Shown piece after piece: positions 1-4,805 of a stretch of DNA of 5,175 bases. Position numbers and translations under genes: made by a program. The notes below the pieces were generated by a model. That model saw only the letters and a program-made list of their open reading frames with translations. It had not been told where the DNA came from and did no database searches. Each line of letters begins with the position of its first letter. The first letter of the stretch is position 1. Source of the DNA: Microcaldota archaeon (lineage in GTDB: Archaea > Micrarchaeota > Micrarchaeia > Micrarchaeales > Micrarchaeaceae); assembly GCA_021850375.1 (NCBI GenBank), contig JAJZLZ010000061.1:1-5175 (forward strand), read 5' to 3'.

Positions 1-120
1 TTGCAGGATATGGTATTCCTACATAACTTGGCTGATAGTTGTTACCTCCATAAGAAGGTGCATACTGACTTGCAGGATATGGTATTCCTACATAACTTGG
101 CTGATAGTTGTTATATCCAT
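1..120. repeat. Two copies of a 69-bp in-frame tandem repeat
   Basis: The first copy begins at 1 and the second at 70. Positions 1-44 and 70-113 are identical, and 49 of the first 51 bases match before the copies diverge. The 69-bp period is exactly 23 codons, so copies can be gained or lost without breaking the frame. The array may continue past the left edge. Near-identity including synonymous positions suggests recent duplication or ongoing homogenisation. Confidence 0.93.
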
Positions 121-385
121 AATTACCTACATTGCCTCCTATTGAAAACGCGGAATTTCTCCCTATGAAATTTGCGACTCCCCCTACTGAAAATGCCGTA
201 TGATTCCCAAACCTGCTTATTCCAATGTCTACACCGCCAAACCCAAATGCTTCCACATTCTGGTGCGCCCCTAAAGACACACCTGCGGCAACTGCTGCTA
301 TAGTCGCACCTGTTCTTATGCGCCCCCACAGCGCGTTTGAATTGTTTGAAGATTTATTATGTGAGTTTGTTGTTTGAGTTGTCAT
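1..385 (-). CDS. Probable exported Tyr/Gly/Pro-rich tandem-repeat protein, 3' end outside window
   Basis: The reading frame opens with ATG at 385 and stays open for 128 codons to the left edge, so the C-terminus is missing. I do not recognise a family. Residues 1-24 are polar (Thr, Asn, Ser, with Arg22 and Arg24). Residues 25-40 form a weakly hydrophobic Ala/Gly/Val stretch, then NVEA-FG, a plausible signal-peptidase site after Ala46. Residues 47-88 are Gly-rich with an imperfect repeat around AFSVGG and AFSIGG. From residue 89 comes a 23-residue repeat with core NNYQPSYVGIPYPA, encoded by near-identical 69-bp units. There are no cysteines. An in-frame stop about 27 nt upstream limits the start to this ATG or a GTG three codons earlier. 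The composition suggests a surface or envelope protein, by inference only. It follows the glycosylase gene by 59 bp on the same strand and has its own TATA-like element. Confidence 0.75.
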   Translation of the reverse strand, partial: MTTQTTNSHNKSSNNSNALWGRIRTGATIAAVAAGVSLGAHQNVEAFGFGGVDIGISRFGNHTAFSVGGVANFIGRNSAFSIGGNVGNYGYNNYQPSYVGIPYPASQYAPSYGGNNYQPSYVGIPYPA

Positions 386-418
386 ATATATCACAGTATA
401 TAATTTGAATTATGTAGT

Positions 419-426
419 ATTTATAT
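419..426 (-). promoter_or_regulatory. TATA-box-like element for the repeat-protein gene
   Basis: On the minus strand this reads ATATAAAT. It lies about 34 nt upstream of the ATG at 385, so an archaeal start site some 25 nt downstream would give a leader of about 10 nt. That suggests the repeat protein can be transcribed independently of the spt5-rpl11-glycosylase unit. A second AT-rich run at 396-402 is too close to the start codon to be the TATA box. Confidence 0.5.
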
Positions 427-444
427 GTTCCCTTTTATCTCCCC

Positions 445-1164
445 TCAATTTATCTGGTTAAAAAGGTGGTGTTCGCATATGACATTCAACGGACAGTTGT
501 TACACTTAGGTTTGGCTTTGCAGTTCGTCTTAGAAAGCTCAACTATGTAAGCATGCATACGCTTGTATATTATTGGGTCATTAGGCAGGCCGGATTCAAA
601 ATACGCCTTCAAATCATAATAACTCTTCTCTCTAAACGAACTATCAAGCCGTGACATTACTCTCTTTGTATACATATCTACTACAAAGCTTGCCCTAGAA
701 AATCCATAGAGCACAATGTCGTCTGCGGTCTCCGGGCCTATTCCTGTATACTGCAGCAAAATCTCCCGGATTTTTTCTGTTTTATATAATAATAGCCCTT
801 CAAATGAGCCGAACTCGCTATCTATGGCAGAGCAGATGCTTTTTAATCTGCGCGCCTTTTGCCTATAAAATCCACAAGGCCTAATACTGCGCTCAAGCTG
901 CCATATATTAGCATTGCAGATGGATTGCATGTCTAAAAGTTTATTGCGCTTCAGATTTGATATAGCAATTTCGACGTTTTTCCAATTAGACTGCTGTGTT
1001 AAAATTGCACCGACAAATACCTCAAGAGCTGAATTGGCTGGCCACCATTCATGCATACTGCCGTATATGCGACGCAACTTTTTATAAAGGAAATATGGCT
1101 CTAGATTTTTATCTCTCCAGAGTTTATTTTCTTTATTATGACGCGCGGATCCTCGTTGTCGCAT
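445..1164 (-). CDS. HhH-GPD DNA glycosylase, MagIII/endonuclease III-related, with Fe-S cluster
   Basis: This is a base-excision-repair glycosylase of the endonuclease III superfamily, closest in recognisable motifs to the MagIII-like group (COG2231 type). The signatures LYKKLRRIYG, EWWPA, GAILTQQSNWKNVE and RPCGFYRQKARRLK match it. Numbering residues from the furthest ATG at 1185, the helix-hairpin-helix is GIGPETADD (148-155) and the catalytic Asp is 170 in VVDMYTKRV. The endonuclease III lysine position holds Glu152, so a monofunctional glycosylase without lyase activity is expected. Cys222, 228, 231 and 237 (C-x5-C-x2-C-x5-C) should hold a [4Fe-4S] cluster. MagIII itself removes 3-methyladenine, but the substrate here is inferred. 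The first helix, LYKKLRRIYG, is needed, so TTG 1077 and ATG 1056 start too late. I chose ATG 1164, preceded by GGGAG 4 nt upstream (1169-1173). This gives 239 aa and a 64-nt overlap with rpl11. ATG 1185 is also possible. Confidence 0.85.
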   Translation of the reverse strand: MRQRGSARHNKENKLWRDKNLEPYFLYKKLRRIYGSMHEWWPANSALEVFVGAILTQQSNWKNVEIAISNLKRNKLLDMQSICNANIWQLERSIRPCGFYRQKARRLKSICSAIDSEFGSFEGLLLYKTEKIREILLQYTGIGPETADDIVLYGFSRASFVVDMYTKRVMSRLDSSFREKSYYDLKAYFESGLPNDPIIYKRMHAYIVELSKTNCKAKPKCNNCPLNVICEHHLFNQIN

Positions 1165-1568
1165 TTTACTCCCATGCTCTTGCATGTGCCGAGCACCTGC
1201 TTTATGCGCGCCTGCTGGGTATTGCCAAAGAGCCTGCTCTCCTTTGACTTTGCTATCTTGCCAAGTTGCTCTAATGTTATATTTCCAACTACCTCATCTT
1301 TTGCTTTTGCGCCTGACTGTATGCCGAGCTCCTTTAGTATAAGCGCGCTGGTTGGCGGTGAGCCGGTTTCAATCCTAAAACTCTTATCCGATGTATTTAC
1401 AATCACCTTTACAGGTATCTTTATCCCGTCATACATCTTTGTCTTGGAATTTATCTCCGCTATAACATTGTTTATGTTTACGCCAAGAGGGCCAAGAGCT
1501 GGGCCCAGAGGAGGACCTCCGCTTGCCTTTCCGCCCTCGACTAATCCTGAAATTACAACTTCGCTCAT
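1101..1568 (-). CDS. rpl11: Large-subunit ribosomal protein L11 (uL11)
   Basis: L11 binds the GTPase-associated region of 23S rRNA, at the base of the stalk where elongation factors dock. The 155-residue product is close to the usual archaeal length. The N-terminal domain carries GGKASGGPPLGPALGPLGVN (12-31), the hallmark Pro/Gly-rich segment. The C-terminal RNA-binding domain runs from about residue 70 and includes the L11 signature region around QVLGTCKSMGV (124-134). The ATG at 1568 lies 11 nt after the spt5 stop and is preceded by AGGTAG, so the two are very likely co-transcribed. Spt5-L11 is a classical archaeal gene pair. The L1, L10 and L12 genes that often follow in other archaea are not here, and a DNA glycosylase gene starts inside the 3' end instead. 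Confidence 0.97.
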   Translation of the reverse strand: MSEVVISGLVEGGKASGGPPLGPALGPLGVNINNVIAEINSKTKMYDGIKIPVKVIVNTSDKSFRIETGSPPTSALILKELGIQSGAKAKDEVVGNITLEQLGKIAKSKESRLFGNTQQARIKQVLGTCKSMGVKCDNEDPRVIIKKINSGEIKI

Positions 1569-1579
1569 AAAACTACCTA

Positions 1580-2026
1580 TTAAACATTCTCAGATTTTTT
1601 AACCAGTTTTGCCGTGCTCATCTTAACAGTGAGAGCTATAGGAACTACAACGTCAAGCCGTTCAACAACTATGCTTCCTTTTGCTTCGTCAACTTTGAGT
1701 ACCTTCGCTTCATAGCCTTTCAGCGGGCCTGAAGTTAGCTCTACGATGTCTCCGCTGCTTAGCTTTACGACTTCAACCTTCTTCTCTATGAGTTTTTTGA
1801 CCTCCTCCTCGGCTAGAGCCTTAGGCAGAACTCCACGTATGTTCTTGCCTTTTGTAACAAACTGCCTGCAAGACACCTCATCCTCTGCTTCAACTATTAT
1901 GTACCCCCTCATGCCATCTATAACGATTATAGAATATATTGGCAGGTTAGATTCTGCAACCTTGTTCTGCATGAGATTGGCTGCTATGCGCTCCTGGCCG
2001 GATGTCACTTTAACTACAAAATACAA
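1580..2026 (-). CDS. spt5: Transcription elongation factor Spt5 (archaeal NusG)
   Basis: Spt5 binds the RNA polymerase clamp through its NGN domain, normally with Spt4, to hold the polymerase on the template; its KOW domain can contact RNA or the ribosome. The 148-residue protein has the compact archaeal layout. The NGN domain is about 1-85, with MYFVVKVTSGQE at the start and GMRGYIIVEAE at 38-48. The KOW domain starts about residue 90, with GDIVELTSGPLKGYEAKVL (92-110). The start is TTG at 2026. It is forced, because the codon immediately upstream is an in-frame TGA and no ATG lies at the N-terminus. A strong ribosome binding site GGAGTGAT ends 4 nt before it. The gene ends in tandem stops, TAA-TAG. 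SecE, a frequent upstream partner in archaea, is absent, since a divergent tRNA methyltransferase lies there. Confidence 0.96.
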   Translation of the reverse strand: MYFVVKVTSGQERIAANLMQNKVAESNLPIYSIIVIDGMRGYIIVEAEDEVSCRQFVTKGKNIRGVLPKALAEEEVKKLIEKKVEVVKLSSGDIVELTSGPLKGYEAKVLKVDEAKGSIVVERLDVVVPIALTVKMSTAKLVKKSENV

Positions 2027-2030
2027 TCAA

Positions 2031-2038
2031 ATCACTCC
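2031..2038 (-). promoter_or_regulatory. Strong ribosome binding site that fixes the TTG start of spt5
   Basis: On the minus strand this reads GGAGTGAT, nearly the full complement of the 3' end of archaeal 16S rRNA (GGAGGTGAT). Four nucleotides separate it from TTG 2026. The in-frame TGA at 2029-2027 rules out any upstream start. Confidence 0.75.
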
Positions 2039-2088
2039 AATGTGTTATTAAATTACATAAGATTCTAGCTCGCATACTTGAAGCTAAC

Positions 2089-2098
2089 CTTATATAAG
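2089..2098. promoter_or_regulatory. Palindromic TATA element shared by divergent spt5 and trm5-like genes
   Basis: The sequence CTTATATAAG is a perfect 10-bp palindrome in the 121-nt region between the two divergent genes. Read leftwards, a start site near 2066 would give spt5-rpl11 a leader of about 40 nt carrying the GGAGTGAT site. Read rightwards, a start near 2120 would give the methyltransferase a leader of about 30-40 nt. It is the best TATA-like sequence for each gene, although separate promoters cannot be excluded. Confidence 0.5.
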
Positions 2099-2159
2099 TT
2101 ATAGAGATTAAGTATGTAAAAGTTAAAAAGCTTATCGTAAGGCGCTATTGATTGGTTTT

Positions 2160-2993
2160 ATGGAAAATATATATAAAAAATCAGAAAAAAAGGCAGGCGC
2201 AACCCCTCCTCCAATAGGGTATGAACTGTTAGGTTCTACTGCCATAATAGAGCACAGCGGCACAATTTTGGAGCAAAAGGAGATGGGGCTAAAACTAATC
2301 CGATCAAACAACAGGATAAAGACCGTTTTAGCAAAGGCTGGGCCAGTGCAGGGAAGGTTTAGAATCAGAAAGCTCAGATACCTATGCGGGGACAGAAAGT
2401 GGGTAGTTAAATACAAGGAAAATGGATGCGAATTTGTGTTTGACCCAAGAAGAACGTTCTTTTCTAGCAAGCTATCATTTGAGCGATCTCGCATAATAAA
2501 CAACTCTTCGAATAACGAGAGCGTGATTGTAATGTTTGCCGGGGTCGGGCCATTTGCAATAGAGATAGCAAAGACGCATAAAGGCTCGCATGTTGTGGCG
2601 ATAGAAGAAAATCCATACGCCTATAGGAGGATGAAAGATAATATACGATTAAACAAACTTAAGAATGTGGAGGCGTTGGAGGGCGATGTCGCCAAAAAAT
2701 GGAAGTTGTATAAAGATCGCTTTGACAGGGTAATAATGCCTCTGCCATGGTCTAGCATTGATTTTTTGGATGCAGCTTTCAATGTCTCAAAGTGCAAATC
2801 AATAATACATATATATATTTTTGGGGATGCAAGTTCTATAGTTGCTGATTCATGGAAGCGCATAAAAGAGCATGCACATAGCTGCAACTTTAAAGTAAAA
2901 TTGCTATTTAACAGAACCGTACGCACATATTCCGCAAAGGAGATAGAAGTGGTCTTGGACATTGAGCTCAAAAAACCGGCAAATAGCTTGTAG
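2160..2993 (+). CDS. trm5: Trm5-family tRNA (guanine-37) methyltransferase, short form without D1 domain
   Basis: Members of this family (COG2520) use S-adenosylmethionine to methylate N1 of G37 beside the tRNA anticodon, which prevents frameshifting. Numbering from ATG 2160 (277 aa), the D2 domain includes GYELLGSTAIIE (20-31). The linker DPRRTFFSSKLSFER (95-109) matches the family's conserved region before the catalytic domain. SAM motif I is FAGVGPF (126-132), motif II ends at VVAIEENP with acidic Glu149, and GD at 175-176 marks motif III. The motif IV region is IMPLPWSS, and the C-terminus VRTYSAKEIEVVLDIEL is typical. There is no N-terminal D1 domain, as in Trm5a-like forms. Two expected residues differ: Phe100 replaces the usual Tyr, and Pro194 stands where many members have the Asn of NLP. 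Exact substrate (m1G37 alone or also wyosine-pathway methylation) is therefore open. TTG 2148 is an alternative start adding four residues. Confidence 0.85.
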   Translation: MENIYKKSEKKAGATPPPIGYELLGSTAIIEHSGTILEQKEMGLKLIRSNNRIKTVLAKAGPVQGRFRIRKLRYLCGDRKWVVKYKENGCEFVFDPRRTFFSSKLSFERSRIINNSSNNESVIVMFAGVGPFAIEIAKTHKGSHVVAIEENPYAYRRMKDNIRLNKLKNVEALEGDVAKKWKLYKDRFDRVIMPLPWSSIDFLDAAFNVSKCKSIIHIYIFGDASSIVADSWKRIKEHAHSCNFKVKLLFNRTVRTYSAKEIEVVLDIELKKPANSL

Positions 2994-3060
2994 ATAAATT
3001 CACTAGGTATCTACATATCTATAAGTGAAAATTAGATAATATTCTGTGTAGCAAGCTGCC
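2978..3060 (+). other. Possible folded RNA element spanning the trm5 stop codon and 3' UTR
   Basis: An outer stem can form between AGCTTG (2985-2990) and CAAGCT (3052-3057), extended across an AAAT bulge by GGC (2978-2980) with GCC (3058-3060). Inside it, TAGATA (2991-2996) pairs with TATCTA (3008-3013), and TATCTA (3016-3021) pairs with TAGATA (3033-3038), giving two hairpins with 11-nt loops. The loops contain TTCACT (2999-3004) and AGTGAA (3024-3029), which are complementary. The stop codon TAG starts the first hairpin. No U-tract follows, so it does not look like a simple terminator. The stems are short and the region is AT-rich, so chance remains possible. Confidence 0.3.
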
Positions 3061-3065
3061 AAAGG

Positions 3066-3073
3066 TATATATA
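3066..3073 (+). promoter_or_regulatory. TATA box placed for a leaderless transcript of the membrane-protein gene
   Basis: TATATATA at 3066-3073 sits about 26 nt before ATG 3095, the usual archaeal distance from TATA box to transcription start. The mRNA would thus begin at or within a few bases of the start codon, and no ribosome binding site is seen. This placement also argues against the in-frame TTG at 3080, which would lie inside the core promoter. Confidence 0.6.
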
Positions 3074-3094
3074 TTATAATTGAGCCGCACATCT

Positions 3095-3595
3095 ATGGCC
3101 AATAGAGTTCTTAAGCGGTATGGTTTGGAGGGCATGGCAAAGGCTCTAATATCACTTGGAGTGCTGTTTGTTTTTTTTGCCTGGCTTGCAGGGGCATATT
3201 ATTTTGTTTTAACAGTTAAGAGCGCAATAATTTTTATAGTGCCTCTCATATTCACATGCGTTTTAGCGTTGACTATTTTGATAATAAGATACAGATACAC
3301 AATGTTTGAAAAATACCCATATCTAATGAACCTGCCGTCATTATTTTATCGTATTAAAGATAAGAAGGGCACGAACAATCAGAGTTTAGCGTTTAGCATG
3401 ATATTTACTGTTCATTCATTGGTGGTTGCATTTCTTGGAATTTTAAGTTTAATATTGACCATAAGCATAGGGTCAAGCGTAAAGAGTCACGGAATTGCAA
3501 GTGCATTTCTATACATATACCTTGCAATAGTCGCAGTTCTAATTATATCTGTGTTTTTGCAGTATAGAAGGATATATATGAAATTTGTAAAGTAA
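3095..3595 (+). CDS. Hypothetical four-helix membrane protein
   Basis: I do not recognise this 166-residue protein. It has four predicted membrane segments at about residues 17-40, 43-65, 99-126 and 134-157, grouped as two hairpins. They are separated by a polar connecting region (about 66-98) rich in Tyr, Lys and Arg, with RYRYTMFEKYPYLMNLP followed by RIKDKKG. Both termini are basic (NRVLKRYG and QYRRIYMKFVK), which suggests that both ends and the central connector face the cytoplasm by the positive-inside rule. No catalytic motif, nucleotide-binding motif or cysteine pair is visible; the only cysteine is Cys55 inside helix 2. The start is ATG 3095, chosen because the TATA box at 3066-3073 fits a leaderless mRNA starting there. 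The gene stands alone between trm5 and the ABC exporter, about 200 nt before the latter, so its context gives no function. Confidence 0.8.
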   Translation: MANRVLKRYGLEGMAKALISLGVLFVFFAWLAGAYYFVLTVKSAIIFIVPLIFTCVLALTILIIRYRYTMFEKYPYLMNLPSLFYRIKDKKGTNNQSLAFSMIFTVHSLVVAFLGILSLILTISIGSSVKSHGIASAFLYIYLAIVAVLIISVFLQYRRIYMKFVK

Positions 3596-3734
3596 ACAGT
3601 ACGCAGTTAAATATTCAGCAATATAGATTAAAAGCGGTGATGTCTGCCTACGTTGTTATCTGCCGCGGCCAAAAGAATTAATTGCTAACTCCATTATTTT
3701 GTGCGATATAATTTTTATGCAATGCAAACTGTTT

Positions 3735-3742
3735 TTATAAAA
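3735..3742 (+). promoter_or_regulatory. TATA box of the ABC exporter operon
   Basis: TTATAAAA (3735-3742), within TTTTTATAAAAG, is a good match to an archaeal TATA box. A start site near 3763-3766 follows from the usual spacing, giving a leader of about 45 nt to ATG 3809. The start site would fall in the ACTATTA half-site cluster. Confidence 0.6.
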
Positions 3743-3761
3743 GTATTTAGTTGTTTTCATG

Positions 3762-3785
3762 TAATAGTTTACTATTAAACTATTA
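3762..3785. promoter_or_regulatory. Candidate operator: 9-bp inverted repeat with three ACTATTA half-sites
   Basis: TAATAGTTT (3762-3770) and AAACTATTA (3777-3785) form a perfect 9-bp inverted repeat around a 6-nt spacer. The same half-site ACTATTA also occurs directly at 3771-3777, 8 bp before the copy at 3779-3785. The cluster starts 19 bp after the TATA box and overlaps the expected transcription start, where a bound dimeric repressor would block initiation. The regulator is unknown and no regulator gene lies in the window. Confidence 0.45.
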
Positions 3786-3808
3786 TAATAATGCAATTGG
3801 GGGACATT

Positions 3809-4804
3809 ATGAAAATTATTGAGGTTAACAAATTAGTTAAGAAATATGGTGCATTGACTGCCGTCAATGAAGTATCTTTTGAAGTCAAAGAGGGTGAGAT
3901 ATTCGGATTGCTGGGCCCCAACGGTGCGGGCAAAACCACCACAATAAAGATGCTAACTACTCTTCTTTTGCCTACTTTTGGCAGTGCAAAGATAGCGGGA
4001 TATGACATGCTTTCCCAGCAAAATGAAATACGTAAATGCATAGGGATAATATTTCAAGACCCCTCGCTTGATGATGAATTAACAGGCAGGGAGAACCTTG
4101 AATTCCATGCGATATTATACAATATAGGAAAGCCGCAGAGACTAAAGAAGATAGATGAAGTTTTAAAGCTAGTTGAGCTTAAGGACAAAGCAGACGTACT
4201 TGTTAAGAATTATTCGGGCGGCATGAAGCGCAGGCTAGAAATTGGCAGAGGGCTTATAAACGAGCCTAAGATACTGTTTCTAGATGAGCCCACTGTCGGA
4301 TTAGATCCGCAGACAAGAAGGCACATATGGGAGTATATAAAGAAACTAAACGAATTGAAGAAAACAACAGTTATTCTAACAACCCACTATATCGAGGAGG
4401 CGGATTACCTGTGTGGCCGCGTCGCTTTTGTAGATAGCGGAAAGGTAGTAGCACTAGACACTCCAAAGGCGTTGAAAAACAAGCTTGGCGGAGATGTAAT
4501 ATCAGTGCAAATAGAAAATAGCAGCAAAGATGTGCTAGTTAAGATGCTAAAATCTACAAAATGGGTTAAAACGGTCTCTACCCATGAAAATTTTGTTGAT
4601 ATAACCGTTGAAGACGGGGAGAAAAAGATCGCGAGCATAGTGCTAATGGCCGAGAAGAGCAGCATAGATATACTTGCCATAAATCTGCACAAACCGAGCC
4701 TGGAGGATGTTTTCATACACTATACGGGTAAGATTATACGCGAAGAGGCGGGAACGGCAAAGGATCAAATGAGAGCCATGCGCAGCAGGTTTAACAGGCG
4801 ATAA
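3809..4804 (+). CDS. ABC exporter ATP-binding protein, DrrA type
   Basis: This is the cytoplasmic ATPase that powers an ABC-2 type exporter. Numbered from ATG 3809 (331 aa), it has Walker A GPNGAGKTT (36-44, Lys42), Q-loop Gln83 in IFQDPS, signature YSGGMKRR (135-142), Walker B ILFLDE (155-160) with catalytic Glu160, D-loop GLD, and switch His193 in TTHY. All the residues needed for ATP hydrolysis are present. The C-terminal part, from about residue 225 to LHKPSLEDVFIHYTG, matches the extension of the daunorubicin-resistance DrrA family. I chose ATG 3809 because MKIIEVNKLVKKYG is the normal family N-terminus and GGGGGA lies 4 nt upstream. ATG 3791 would add six residues. The permease gene starts one base after the stop, so the two are translated together. 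The substrate (drug, lipid or cell-surface material) cannot be told from sequence. Confidence 0.95.
   Translation: MKIIEVNKLVKKYGALTAVNEVSFEVKEGEIFGLLGPNGAGKTTTIKMLTTLLLPTFGSAKIAGYDMLSQQNEIRKCIGIIFQDPSLDDELTGRENLEFHAILYNIGKPQRLKKIDEVLKLVELKDKADVLVKNYSGGMKRRLEIGRGLINEPKILFLDEPTVGLDPQTRRHIWEYIKKLNELKKTTVILTTHYIEEADYLCGRVAFVDSGKVVALDTPKALKNKLGGDVISVQIENSSKDVLVKMLKSTKWVKTVSTHENFVDITVEDGEKKIASIVLMAEKSSIDILAINLHKPSLEDVFIHYTGKIIREEAGTAKDQMRAMRSRFNRR
4796..4802 (+). promoter_or_regulatory. Ribosome binding site of the permease gene inside the ATPase gene end
   Basis: AGGCGAT matches six of seven bases of the ideal AGGTGAT and ends 3 nt before ATG 4806. It overlaps the last ATPase codons and its stop, consistent with translational coupling of the two exporter subunits. 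Confidence 0.4.
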
Positions 4805-4805
4805 A

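Noticed and set aside
1..120. Repeated sequence as a possible CRISPR array
   Set aside because: The copies are contiguous, 69 bp apart with no unique spacers, and lie in frame inside a long open reading frame. They are coding tandem repeats.
123..329. Minus-strand open frame of 68 codons starting MGAHKNRCDY
   Set aside because: It lies in another frame of the repeat-protein gene, whose frame runs from 385 to the edge with a signal-like N-terminus and coherent repeats. The 68-codon frame is rich in Arg, Cys and Trp, typical of a shadow.
466..1247. Plus-strand frames of 62 and 83 codons opposite the glycosylase gene
   Set aside because: The minus-strand glycosylase has complete family motifs and an Fe-S cluster. 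These frames have no motif, promoter or ribosome binding site.
1138..1602. Plus-strand open frame of 154 codons opposite rpl11
   Set aside because: It is antisense to the unmistakable L11 gene, and its Pro-rich pattern follows from the L11 codons.
2132..2971. Minus-strand frames opposite the tRNA methyltransferase gene
   Set aside because: They are shadows of a gene with clear SAM-binding motifs on the plus strand.
3080..3094. TTG at 3080 as the start of the membrane-protein gene
   Set aside because: It lies immediately after the TATA run and upstream of the expected transcription start, so it would probably not be in the mRNA.
3634..3670. C/D-box small RNA
   Set aside because: A TGATG-like C box is present, but there is no CTGA D box, the terminal stem is only 4 bp and the length is short for the class.
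3692..3718. T-rich stretch as a terminator of the membrane-protein gene
   Set aside because: The T-runs are short and interrupted, lie over 90 nt after the stop codon, and cannot be told from AT-rich background.
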